Source: Sinonovacula constricta (lineage: Eukaryota; Mollusca; Bivalvia; Cardiida; Solecurtidae). From it: a DNA stretch of 64,000 nt. The stretch covers positions 49,873,687 through 49,937,686 of the forward strand of contig CM017570.1 of assembly GCA_007844125.1 (NCBI GenBank), in the 5' to 3' direction. The notes beneath the pieces are model-generated. The model was not told the DNA's origin, did not search any database, and saw only the letters and a list, made by a program, of their open reading frames with translations. Each line of letters starts with the position of its first letter. Position 1 is the first letter of the stretch. The position numbers and the translations under genes were made by a program. Shown here in pieces: positions 26,853-39,940 of this stretch.

Positions 26853-29800
26853 ATGGTGATACAGGACCCGGACATGGCGATACAGGACACGGACATGAGG
26901 ATACAAGACACGGACATAAGGAAACAGGGTACGGACATGAGGATACAGGGCACGGGAATGGGGATACAGGGCTCGGACATGGCGATACAGGAAAGGGACA
27001 TGAGGATACAAGACACGGACATGACGATACAGGACACGGACATTGTGATACAGGACACGGACATTGTGATACAGGACACGGACATGAGGATACAAGACAC
27101 GGGCATGAGGAAACAGGGTAGGACATTGTGATACAGGACACGGACATTGTGATACAGGACACGGACATGACGATACAGGACACGGACATTGTGATACAGG
27201 GCACGGACATGGCGATACAGGACACGGGCATGGCGATACAGGACACTGACATTGTGATACAGGACACGGACATGGCGATACAGGACACGTGCATGGGGAT
27301 ACAGGGCACGGACATTGTGATACAGGACACGGACATTGTGATACAGAACACGGACATGACGATACAGGACACAAACATTGTGATACAGTGCACGGACATG
27401 GCGATACAGGACACGGGCATGGCGATACAGGACACTGACATTGTGATACAGGACACGGACATGTGGATACAGGACACGGGCATGGGGATAAAGGACACTG
27501 ACAGGGTAATACAGGACACGGAAATTGTGATACAGGACACGGGCATGGGGATAAAGGACAAAGACATAGCGATACATGACACAGACATGATGATACATGA
27601 CACGGACATTGCGAGACTTGACACGGACATGGTGATACTTGACACGGACATGATGATACTTGACACGGACATTGCGAGACATGACACGGACATGGGGATA
27701 CTTGACACGGACATAGTGATACAGGACATGGACATGGGGGTACAGGACACGGACATGGGGATACAGGACACGGACATGGTGATACAGGACACGGACATGG
27801 TGATACACTACACGGACATGGTGATACAGGACACGGACATGGTGATACAGGACACGGACATGGTGATACAAGAAACGGACATGGCGAGACATGTCACGGA
27901 CATGGGGATACTTGACACGGACATGGGGATACAGGGCACGGACATGAGGATGCAGGACACGGGCATGGGGATACAGGACACGGCATGAGGATACAGGACA
28001 CGAACATGGTGATACAGGACACGAACATGGGGATACAGGGCACGAACATGGGGATACAGGACATGGACATGGCGACACAGGACACGGGCATGGGGATACA
28101 GGACACGGTCATGGGGATACAGGACACGGACATGGGGATACAGGACACGGGCATGGGGGTACAGGACAGGGATATCGGGATACAGGACATGGATATGGGG
28201 ATACAGGACACTGACATGGGGATACAAGACACGGACATGAGGCAACAAGACACTGACATGGGGAAACAGGGTACGGACATGAGGATACAGGACACGGGCA
28301 TGGGGATACAGGGCACGACATGGCGATACAGGACACAGGCATGGCGATACAGGGCACGGACATTATTCTACAGGACACGGACATAAGGATACAGAACACG
28401 GACATGGCGATGCAGGACACCGACATTGTGATACAGGGCACGGACATTTCGATACAGGACACGGGCATGGCGATAGAGGACACGGGCATGGCGATACAGG
28501 ACACGGGCATGGTGATACTGGACACGGACATTGTGATACAGGGCACGGACATTGTGATACAGGACACGGACATGACGATACAGGACACGGACATTGTGAT
28601 ACAGGACACGGACATGGCGATACAGGACACGGGCATGGCGATACAGGACACTGACATTGTGATACAGGACACGGACATGGCGATACAGGACACGTGCATG
28701 GGGATACAGGGCACGGACATTGTGATACAGGACACGGACATTGTGATACAGAACACGGACATGACGATACAGGACACAAACATTGTGATACAGTGCACGG
28801 ACATGGCGATACAGGACACGGGCATGGCGATACAGGACACTGACATTGTGATACAGGACACGGACATGTGGATACAGGACACGGGCATGGGGATAAAGGA
28901 CACTGACTGGGTAATACAGGACACGGAAATTGTGATACAGGACACGGGCATGGGGATAAAGGACAAAGACATAGCGATACATGACACAGACATAATGATA
29001 CATGACACGGACATTGCGAGACTTGACACGGACATGGTGATACTTGACACGGACATGATGATACTTGCCACGGACATTGCTAGACTTGACACGGACATGA
29101 TGATACTTGCCACGGACATGGGGATACTTGACACGGACATGATGATACTTGCCACGGACATTGCGAGACTTGACACGGACATTGCGAGACTTGACACGGA
29201 CATTGCGAGACTTGACACGGACATGATGATACTTGCCATGGACATTGCGAGACTTGACACGGACATGATGATACTTGCCACGGACATTGCGAGATTTGAC
29301 ACGGATATGGGGATACATGGCACGGACATGGCGAGACTATACGCGGACATGGGGATACTTGACACGTACATGGTGATACAGGACACGGACATGGGGATAC
29401 AGGACACGGACATGGGGATCCAGGACACGGACATGGTGATACAGGACACGGACTTGGTGATACAAGACAGGGACATGGTGATACAGGACACGGACATGGT
29501 GATACAGGACACGGACACGGACATGGTGATACAGGACACGGACATGGTGATACACGACACGGACATGGCGAGACATGACACGGACATGGAGATACTTGAC
29601 ACGGACATGGGGATACAGGACACGGGCATAGGTATACAGGACACGGAAATCGGGATACAGGACAACGACATGGGGATAGAGGACACGCACATGGCGATAC
29701 AGGACACGGCATGGGGATACAGGACCCGGACATGGCGATACAGGACACGGACATGAGGATACAAGACACGGACATAAGGAAACAGGGTACGGACATGAGG

Positions 29801-32800
29801 ATACAGGGCACGGGAATGGGGATACAGGGCTCGGACATGGCGATACAGGAAAGGGACATGAGGATACAAGACACGGACATGACGATACAGGACACGGACA
29901 TTGTGATACAGGACACGGACATTGTGATACAGGACACGGACATGAGGATACAAGACACGGGCATGAGGAAACAGGGTAGGACATTGTGATACAGGACACG
30001 GACATTGTGATACAGGACACGGACATGACGATACAGGACACGGACATTGTGATACAGGGCACGGACATGGCGATACAGGACACGGGCATGGCGATACAGG
30101 ACACTGACATTGTGATACAGGACACGGACATGGCGATACAGGACACGTGCATGGGGATACAGGGCACGGACATTGTGATACAGGACACGGACATTGTGAT
30201 ACAGAACACGGACATGACGATACAGGACACAAACATTGTGATACAGTGCACGGACATGGCGATACAGGACACGGGCATGGCGATACAGGACACTGACATT
30301 GTGATACAGGACACGGACATGTGGATACAGGACACGGGCATGGGGATAAAGGACACTGACAGGGTAATACAGGACACGGAAATTGTGATACAGGACACGG
30401 GCATGGGGATAAAGGACAAAGACATAGCGATACATGACACAGACATGATGATACATGACACGGACATTGCGAGACTTGACACGGACATGGTGATACTTGA
30501 CACGGACATGATGATACTTGACACGGACATTGCGAGACATGACACGGACATGGGGATACTTGACACGGACATAGTGATACAGGACATGGACATGGGGGTA
30601 CAGGACACGGACATGGGGATACAGGACACGGACATGGTGATACAGGACACGGACATGGTGATACACTACACGGACATGGTGATACAGGACACGGACATGG
30701 TGATACAGGACACGGACATGGTGATACAAGAAACGGACATGGCGAGACATGTCACGGACATGGGGATACTTGACACGGACATGGGGATACAGGGCACGGA
30801 CATGAGGATGCAGGACACGGGCATGGGGATACAGGACACGGCATGAGGATACAGGACACGAACATGGTGATACAGGACACGAACATGGGGATACAGGGCA
30901 CGAACATGGGGATACAGGACATGGACATGGCGACACAGGACACGGGCATGGGGATACAGGACACGGTCATGGGGATACAGGACACGGACATGGGGATACA
31001 GGACACGGGCATGGGGGTACAGGACAGGGATATCGGGATACAGGACATGGATATGGGGATACAGGACACTGACATGGGGATACAAGACACGGACATGAGG
31101 AAACAAGACACTGACATGGGGAAACAGGGTACGGACATGAGGATACAGGACACGGGCATGGGGATACAGGGCACGACATGGCGATACAGGACACAGGCAT
31201 GGCGATACAGGGCACGGACATTATTCTACAGGACACGGACATAAGGATACAGAACACGGACATGGCGATGCAGGACACCGACATTGTGATACAGGGCACG
31301 GACATTTCGATACAGGACACGGGCATGGCGATAGAGGACACGGGCATGGCGATACAGGACACGGGCATGGTGATACTGGACACGGACATTGTGATACAGG
31401 GCACGGACATTGTGATACAGGACACGGACATGACGATACAGGACACGGACATTGTGATACAGGACACGGACATGGCGATACAGGACACGGGCATGGCGAT
31501 ACAGGACACTGACATTGTGATACAGGACACGGACATGGCGATACAGGACACGTGCATGGGGATACAGGGCACGGACATTGTGATACAGGACACGGACATT
31601 GTGATACAGAACACGGACATGACGATACAGGACACAAACATTGTGATACAGTGCACGGACATGGCGATACAGGACACGGGCATGGCGATACAGGACACTG
31701 ACATTGTGATACAGGACACGGACATGTGGATACAGGACACGGGCATGGGGATAAAGGACACTGACAGGGTAATACAGGACACGGAAATTGTGATACAGGA
31801 CACGGGCATGGGGATAAAGGACAAAGACATAGCGATACATGACACAGACATAATGATACATGACACGGACATTGCGAGACTTGACACGGACATGGTGATA
31901 CTTGACACGGACATGATGATACTTGCCACGGACATTGCTAGACTTGACACGGACATGATGATACTTGCCACGGACATGGGGATACTTGACACGGACATGA
32001 TGATACTTGCCACGGACATTGCGAGACTTGACACGGACATTGCGAGACTTGACACGGACATTGCGAGACTTGACACGGACATGATGATACTTGCCATGGA
32101 CATTGCGAGACTTGACACGGACATGATGATACTTGCCACGGACATTGCGAGATTTGACACGGATATGGGGATACATGGCACGGACATGGCGAGACTATAC
32201 GCGGACATGGGGATACTTGACACGTACATGGTGATACAGGACACGGACATGGGGATACAGGACACGGACATGGGGATCCAGGACACGGACATGGTGATAC
32301 AGGACACGGACTTGGTGATACAAGACAGGGACATGGTGATACAGGACACGGACATGGTGATACAGGACACGGACACGGACATGGTGATACAGGACACGGA
32401 CATGGTGATACACGACACGGACATGGCGAGACATGACACGGACATGGAGATACTTGACACGGACATGGGGATACAGGACACGGGCATAGGTATACAGGAC
32501 ACGGAAATCGGGATACAGGACAACGACATGGGGATAGAGGACACGCACATGGCGATACAGGACACGGCATGGGGATACAGGACCCGGACATGGCGATACA
32601 GGACACGGACATGAGGATACAAGACACGGACATAAGGAAACAGGGTACGGACATGAGGATACAGGGCACGGGCATGGGGATACAGGGCTCGGACATGGCG
32701 ATACAGGAAAGGGACATGAGGATACAAGACACGGACATGACGATACAGGACACGGACATTGTGATACAGGACACGGACATTGTGATACAGGACACGGACA

Positions 32801-34120
32801 TGAGGATACAAGACACGGGCATGAGGAAACAGGGTACGGACATTGTGATACAGGACACGGACATTGTGATACAGGACACGGACATGACGATACAGGACAC
32901 GGACATTGTGATACAGGGCACGGACATGGCGATACAGGACACGGGCATGGCGATACAGGACACTGACATTGTGATACAGGACACGGACATGGCGATACAG
33001 GACACGTGCATGGGGATACAGGGCACGGACATTGTGATACAGGACACGGACATTGTGATACAGAACACGGACATGACGATACAGGACACAAACATTGTGA
33101 TACAGTGCACGGACATGGCGATACAGGACACGGGCATGGCGATACAGGACACTGACATTGTGATACAGGACACGGACATGTGGATACAGGACACGGGCAT
33201 GGGGATAAAGGACACTGACAGGGTAATACAGGACACGGACATTGTGATACAGGACACGGGCATGGGCATAAAGGACAAAGACATAGCGATACATGACACA
33301 GACATGATGATACATGACACGGACATTGCGAGACTTGACACGGACATGGTGATACTTGACACGGACATGATGATACTTGACACGGACATTGCGAGACATG
33401 ACACGGACATGGGGATACTTGACACGGACATAGTGATACAGGACATGGACATGGGGGTACAGGACACGGACATGGGGATACAGGACACGGACATGGTGAT
33501 ACAGGACACGGACATGGTGATACAGTACACGGACATGGTGATACAGGACACGGACATGGTGATACAGGACACGGACATGGTGATACAAGAAACGGACATG
33601 GCGAGACATGTCACGGACATGGGGATACTTGACACGGACATGGGGATACTTGACACGGACATGGGGATACAGGGCACGAACATGAGGATACAGGACACGG
33701 GCATGGGGATACAGGACACGGCATGAGGATACAGGACACGAACATGGTGATACAGGACACGAACATGAAGATACAGGGCACGAACATGGGGATACAGGAC
33801 ATGGACATGGCGACACAGGACACGGGCATGGGGATACAGGACACGGTCATGGGGATACAGGACACGGACATGGGGATACAGGACACGGGCATGGGGGTAC
33901 AGGACAGGGATATCGGGATACAGGACATGGATATGGGGATACAGGACACTGACATGGGGATACAAGACACGGACATGAGGAAACAAGACACTGACATGGG
34001 GAAACAGGGTACGGACATGAGGATACAGGACACGGGCATGGGGATACAGGGCACGACATGGCGATACAGGACACAGGCATGGCGATACAGGGCACGGACA
34101 CTATTCTACAGGACACGGAC
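26853..34120 (+). repeat. Higher-order repeats of 2,858 bp within the satellite
   Basis: Every marker in this part recurs 2,858 bases later: 26,853, 29,711 and 32,569; 27,985 and 30,843; 28,320 and 31,178. The last interval is 2,880 (30,843 to 33,723), consistent with one extra unit. The 478-codon open stretches at 28,320 and 31,178 differ by a single residue. So at least two and a half long units arose by recent block duplication. Confidence 0.9.
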
Positions 34121-34279
34121 ATAAGGATACAGAACACGGACATGGCGATGCAGGACACCGACATTGTGATACAGGGCACGGACATTTCGATACAGGACAC
34201 GGGCATGGCGATAGAGGACACGGGCATGGCGATACAGGACACGGGCATGGTGATACTGGACACGGACATTGTGATACAG

Positions 34280-35040
34280 GGCACGGACATTGTGATACAG
34301 AGCACGGACATTGTGATACAGGGCACGGACATTGTGATACAGAGCACGGACATGGCGATACAGGACACGAGCATGGATATACTGGACACGGACATTGTGA
34401 TACAGGGCACGGACATTGTGATACAGAGCACGGACATGGCGATACAGGACACGGGCATGGTGATACTGGACACGGACATTGTGATACAGGACACGGATAT
34501 TGTGGTACAGGCCACGGACATGGTGATACAGGACACGGACATTGTAATACAGAACACGGACATTGTGATACAGGGCACGGACATTGTGATACAGGGCACG
34601 GACATTGTGATTCTGAGCACGGACATGGCGATACAGGACACGGACATTGTGATACAGGGCACGGACATTGTGATTCTGAGCACGGACATGGCGATACAGG
34701 ACACGAGCATGGTGATAATGGACACGGAATTGTGAAACAGGACACGGATATTGTGATACAGGGCACGGACATGGCGATACAGGACACGGGCATGGCGATA
34801 CAGGACACTGACATTGTGATACAGGACACGGACATTGTGATACAGGACACGGGCATTGTGATTCAGGACACGGACATGGCGATACAGGGCACGGACATTG
34901 CGATATAGGACACGGACATTGTGATACAGGGCACGGACATTGTGATACAGGACACGGACATGGCGATACAGGACCCGCACATGGCGATACATGACACGGA
35001 CATGGGGATACAGGACACGGACATGGGGATACAGAACACA
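34280..35040 (+). repeat. Right-hand, less ordered end of the satellite
   Basis: Units here are mostly of the attgtgatacagggcacgga type with new variants (gtgattctgagc, gtggtacaggcc). They are not part of the 2,858-bp register. The array stops at about 35,040, shortly before an inverted hairpin unit at 35,090. Confidence 0.8.
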
Positions 35041-35089
35041 AAGTATCAAAGTAAATAAGAATATTACAAATTAATTTATAGATAATGAT

Positions 35090-35135
35090 ATTAAAGTTCA
35101 TGTCCGTACCCCCATCCCCCATGTCCACGATCCAT
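35090..35135 (-). repeat. Inverted hairpin unit, right flank, copy 1
   Basis: The words gttcatgtccgtaccccc and catgtccacgatccatatgaa are the reverse complement of the core seen in the left array. The orientation is therefore flipped relative to 16,672-19,330. Confidence 0.65.
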
Positions 35136-35293
35136 ATGAATTGTGGTGCGGCTATATTTATATGCAATAATTATTTAGATAAGATAAGCATACTATCATT
35201 AAAGTTGCTAAATAAATTTAAAATGATTATGTTACATACAACTTCACATAAATATAACAAACAATGCTGTAGTTTGCAATTTCAATGTTCATA

Positions 35294-35507
35294 TAGCTTG
35301 TGTATAATAACCCCGACTTGACCTTTAATATTAGCATCTATTAACGATCTAGCTCACACCTATATACGATCAATACCACGCCTTCCTTCCACCTCGATCT
35401 TAGACGACTGTCGGCGATTGCATTATCGATAACTAATTTTGCGTTCGTATTCGATAGATAATATATTCTTGCATAAAGGTCAAGTCGGGGTTATTATACG
35501 CAAGCTA
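35294..35507. mobile_element. 214-bp MITE with 32-base inverted ends and TA duplication
   Basis: The left arm (35,296-35,327, beginning gcttgtgtataataacccc) and right arm (35,474-35,505) are inverted repeats with one mismatch. TA lies on both outer sides (35,294-35,295 and 35,506-35,507). A TA duplication is typical of Tc1/mariner-type elements (family knowledge). The flanks, gttca before and ttcccgtacccttag plus ggatatgaac after, join into an intact inverted hairpin unit of the host element. The insertion is therefore younger than that unit. Confidence 0.85.
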
Positions 35508-35780
35508 TTCCCGTACCCTTAGTGTCCACGGATATGAACTCACGTATAGATGTATACATAAAGATCTATATTTTTGACTATATTTATCTAATTATTAGAA
35601 TATTTAATCTAAATTATTTCATATACCACCAAATACATAAAAGGACATATAAACACGGAAAAATCTCGTAATATTGATTTTTACATGTATATCCGTACTC
35701 CTGATTCATATCCGCGTATATGAATTCATATCCGGTAATTAGTCATTCCGTAATAATGACGGGCGGGGTTATGCAAATGT
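35508..35780 (-). repeat. Inverted hairpin units and right terminus of the 19-kb element
   Basis: Contains ccgtacccttagtgtccac with ggatatgaac (about 35,511-35,540). Near 35,690-35,740 it contains gattcatatccgcgtatatg with aattcatatccgg. Reverse-complemented, the latter matches the first left unit at 16,670. The terminus ttatgcaaatgt ends at 35,780. Confidence 0.65.
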
Positions 35781-36179
35781 GTCGCAAATGCGACCTGAAA
35801 GACGTGAGAAATAGTCAATTCGACAAGACACGGAAGTTGTTCTTTTACGAACGTGCGGAAGTTAAACAGCGAAAAGTATGGAAGGGGATATCCGCCAGTA
35901 TTCAATTTCTAATTTACAAATTGCAACACTGCATATGCTTAAATTTGCTATTTATTTGCACAAACACGTTCGTTTTTACATGTATCTAATTCACATGTTG
36001 CGTATACAATTTGGAAATTACAAATCTCAAGTCACAATTATCATGTCACGCAATTTATGTTCGCTTACAATTAACAAGTTACAAATCTCAAAGTCACAAT
36101 TCTCAAGTCACAAATTATTAATGTACAAGTTAAGAATTGACAACACTCAGACGCAAGGTGGACGGACTGATGTCCACAA

Positions 36180-38125
36180 ATCCGCCTAAAAACAGAAATT
36201 AACAGACTTGTGTACAATAATCCAGAAAGAAAGATAAGTACATATACTATTGTACTGAATTCAGCTAGGAACACAAGTGGACAGACTACTGTAGACGAAT
36301 ATACCAGGAAAGATCAGTGCACAAGTGGACAGACTGGTGTACAGGCATCCAACAAGAACGATAAGTAGACGGACTACTGTTGATGAATCCAGCTAAGAAC
36401 ACAAGTGGACAGACAACTGTACACGAATCCAGCAAGAAAGATAAGTAGACGGACTACTGAAACACATGTGGACAGACTAATGTACATGCATTCAGGTAGG
36501 AAATAAATAAAACAGACCGGTGTACATAAATCCAGCTAGGAACACAAGTGGACAGACTGGTGTACATCAATCCAGCTATGAACACAAGTGGACAGACTAC
36601 TTTACACGAATCCAGGAAGAAAGATAATTAGGCAGACTATTGTACATTAATCCCGCTAGGAACACAAGTGGGCAGACTATTGCACATTAATCCAGCTAGG
36701 AACATAAGTAGGCAGACTATTGTACATTAATCCAGCTAGGAAAACAAGAAGGCAGACTACAGTACATGAATCACGCTAGGGACACAAGTGGACAGGCTAT
36801 TGTACATAAATCACGCTAGGGACAAAATCAGGCAGACTACAGTACATGAATCACGCTAGGGACACAAGCAGGCAGACTACAGTACATGAATTACGCTAGA
36901 GACACAAGCAGGCAGACTACAGTACATGAATCACGCTTGAGACACAAGCAGGCAGACTACAGTACATGAATGACGCTTGAGACACAAGCAGGCAAACTAC
37001 AGTACATGAATCATGCTAGGGACACAAGCAGACATACTACAGTACTTAAATCATGCTAGGGACACAAGTAGACAGACAACAGTACATGAATCACGCTAGG
37101 GACACAAGAAGTCAGACTACAGTACATAAATCATGGTAGGGACACAAGCAGGCAGACTACAGTACATGAATCACGCTAAGGACACAAACAGGCAGACTAC
37201 AGTACATGAATCACGCTAGGGACACAAGCAGGCATACTACAGTACATGAATCACGCTAGGGACACAAGCAGACAGACTACAGTACATGAATCACGCTAGG
37301 GACACAAGCAGTCAGACTACAGTACATGAATCACGCTAGAGACACAAGCAGGCATACTACAGTACATTAATCACGCTAGGGACACAAGCAGGCAGACTAC
37401 AGTACATGAATCACGCTTGGGACACAAGCAGACAGACTACAGTACATTAATCACGCTAGGGACACAAGCAGGCAGACTACAGTACATGAATCACGCTAGG
37501 GCAGGCAAACTACAGTACATGAATCACGCTAGGGACACAAGCAGGCAGACTACAGTACATGAATCACGCTAGGGACACAAGCAGGCAGACTACAATACAT
37601 GAATCACGCTAGAGACACAAGCAGGCATACTACAGTACATGAATCACGCTAGGGACACAAGCAGGCAGACTACAGTACATGAATCACGCTTGGGACACAA
37701 GCAGGCAGACTACAGTACATGAATCACGCTAGGGACACAAGCAGGCAGACTACAGTACATGAATTACGCTAGGGCAGACAGACTACAGTACATGAATCAC
37801 GCTAGTTACACAAGCAGGCAGACTACAGTACATGAATCACGCTAGGGACACACGCAGGCAGACTACAGTACATGAATCACGCTAGGGACACAAGTGGATA
37901 GGCTATTGTACATGAACCCATCAATGAGCACCAGAGGGCAGGCTATCGGACACTAATCCAGCTAGGAACACAAATGGACAGACTACTGTATACGAATTCA
38001 GCAAGAAAGATAAGTCGACAGACTATTGTACATAAATCCAGGTAGGAGCACAAAAGTGGGCAGACTATTGTACATGAAACAAACTAAGAACACAAATGGA
38101 CAAACTATTGTACATTAATCCTACA
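36180..38125 (+). repeat. 40-bp tandem array (about 48 units)
   Basis: The unit core gactacagtacatgaatcac, followed by variants of gctagggacacaagcaggca, repeats every 40 bases. The left 600 bases are more diverged (attaatccagctaggaacac) and carry several indels. The centre is very uniform, with two short units near 37,500 and 37,775. The right edge decays around 37,900-38,125. No spacers are present. Confidence 0.95.
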
Positions 38126-38223
38126 ATTCTGTTGTAGGGCCTTTAACTTATTTTCTGCAACGTCTCAAAATCAATTCTGTGTCACCTTTACATCTTAAGA
38201 GAATGGGCGGATCTGAAGGAGGC

Positions 38224-38240
38224 GGGGGGGGGGGGGATCC
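38224..38240 (+). repeat. Poly-G run
   Basis: A run of about 15 G residues lies just right of the 40-bp array. Such runs are error-prone in assemblies and can form G-quadruplex structures. Confidence 0.8.
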
Positions 38241-39940
38241 CCTCCCCCTGAAATGATCAAGAATTCATGCCATGAGGTATTTTTCTACATTTCAGGATGT
38301 GGAACGTCTTTATGCCACTAGAAGCATTCTTGTCATATATGTGTCCAGTGCTACAGATAAGACGAGTAAGCACTCTGTACACATCTAAAGTGGCTTCAAA
38401 ATGCATTGAACTTAATTTATTGTGCATCGTAAGTTGCACTAAAACATAAAACATTCAGGTCCATGATTCGACGTTATATACATTTAGCAAAGGGAAATAC
38501 GAGTTCTCGCACTTTGTCATACTGGTTGTTAATTATATCCTAAAAGGTGTACATTTGGTGCATCATAGTATTCAAAGAGCATGACCGCCACCTCTGGAGC
38601 TCGCTCAATAAGGACACTCTACCCCCACCCCACAAGAACTAATCCCGGATTCGTATTGGTGTGTGCTCATGCATCTGTGCGTTTTATGTTTGCTGTCTAT
38701 TTATTTGTTGTGGTAAGAAAGTCACATGTGCTATAACGTGGTGATAATGACACTTTTCGTATACGTCAATTTATTGAATCTTTTGTTTACAAGGGTCGTC
38801 TGTCTTGTATTGAATTTAATCTAATGTTTATTATAAAGAATGCAATATTTTAATTTAATTGATGTATTGACTTTTTCATCTTCACATGTCATCTGTTATC
38901 TTTGAAAACCCAAACGTGAACATAAATACATAAGATTAACATAAATTCAAACAAAAACTTAAACAATAATTATATGATGCAATGCTCATAGAATGGTCTT
39001 ATATTTTCGTTTTTATAGCATTGAGCCAAGATATTCTGCGAGTTATGTTTGTTTCTCCATTTGTTTTGTTTGATTTTTTCCTAACCAACATTACTATTCT
39101 GAGCGGAGTTACCTATCTACTTAACTATGTATCCTGCCATATTCTTTTGACCTTGTATCCAGGCACTTTCTGAGTCGATCACAGACGTGAATGGAAGCCG
39201 ATGTGCAAGAGGGTGGTCTCTTACACGCAATGTTACTTTTGGTTCACTTTTCTATGTATAACCAATGTCACGAACACACGGAATAAAAAACAAAAGCACG
39301 CAGGCTGTGAATAGGTATATATGACAAAGTCATATGAGCATTGTAACATATACAAAAACTTGAAAAGGCACAGGACAACGGAATTCATATGCAAGCCAAA
39401 CGTAAAAGTACGAACAAATTTGTGAAGAGCCATTCAACAAAAGAGCAAACCTGTCAGTTACCGCAGTAGAACGGTCAGTCGGCATAAGTGACCGACTGGG
39501 GTGCTTAAACCAGGTTTACAGAGATCTAACCTCTCAAACGCTAACCATATGCTGGACAGGTAGCATAGTAGGATACTTGATTAATTAAGTCATCAAAACA
39601 GCAGTTGCTGACCATGCCATACTTACACGTTCTATGAGTACAAAGCCAGCATGAATTGGACATTTTTGCATCGCACAAGACCTATAATATACACGATGCC
39701 TTTATAAGCTAAAAGTATGAAGCGAACGGCCACCAACCAAAGCCGGGCAGTTTGCCACGTGGCATTGAAATAATGATGCTTGCAGCCGAACGTCGCAGGG
39801 TCTTACTCCTGCAAATATAAATACTGTTGACAATTTTCAAAGTGTTTTCTGCGCTAATGAATGTTATTCTTTTGTTATTTAGGAAACAAATTAGGTTTAT
39901 ATTAAAGTTAATTTTGTTGGATTTATTTTACTACGCATTA
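38241..39940. other. No convincing gene
   Basis: Short open frames only. Around 39,500 the phrase gtgcttaaaccaggttta resembles the reverse complement of ccaggtttaagcac at 44,229, which may be pieces of one dispersed repeat. Confidence 0.4.

Larger units (their letters stand above)
19509..35040 (+). repeat. 21-bp satellite array, about 15.5 kb, with higher-order repeats
   Basis: The unit core catggtgatacaggac repeats every 21 bases. Common variants are tggcgatac, tggggatac, attgtgatac, ttgcgagac and atgaggata. Because 21 is seven codons, several frames on both strands stay open for hundreds of codons. The plus frame gives DMVIQDT-type heptads; the minus frames give MSVSCIT, CPCPVSP and HVRVLYH types. 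Frames are interrupted only where unit length slips. Identical blocks recur at larger scale: spacings of 1,370, 1,097, 1,454, 1,097, 2,858 and 2,858 between copies of the same anchor. These features support a satellite, not a protein gene. Confidence 0.95.
16604..35780. repeat. 19-kb inverted-end satellite element (composite)
   Basis: The left edge acatttgcataa (16,604-16,615) is the reverse complement of the right edge ttatgcaaatgt (35,769-35,780). Homology continues inward for roughly 100 bases on both sides. It includes an aataatgagggtatgac / cattattacggaatgac block and a palindromic aattcatatcc hairpin unit. Between the ends lie hairpin units in direct orientation (left), the 21-bp satellite (centre), and hairpin units in inverted orientation (right). 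The whole could be a DNA-transposon-like element whose interior became a satellite. Some bivalve elements (pearl and related) carry internal tandem cores, which is a possible analogy only. No transposase is visible. Confidence 0.6.

Noticed and set aside
19502..35167. Very long open frames (up to about 950 codons) on both strands, looking like repetitive structural proteins (His-, Cys/Pro- or Met/Ser-rich).
   Set aside because: They follow from a 21-bp stop-free repeat. Several frames are open at once, and they end only where block junctions shift the frame. No start context, splice signals or domains.
35720..36189. Plus-strand frames beginning at the edge of the 19-kb element, with several Cys residues.
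   Set aside because: They start inside the terminal repeat and run into low-complexity caagtcacaatt repeats. No domain recognised.
36180..38125. CRISPR-like or coding repeat array with 40-bp units.
   Set aside because: No spacers, and 40 is not a multiple of three. No long open frame runs through it.
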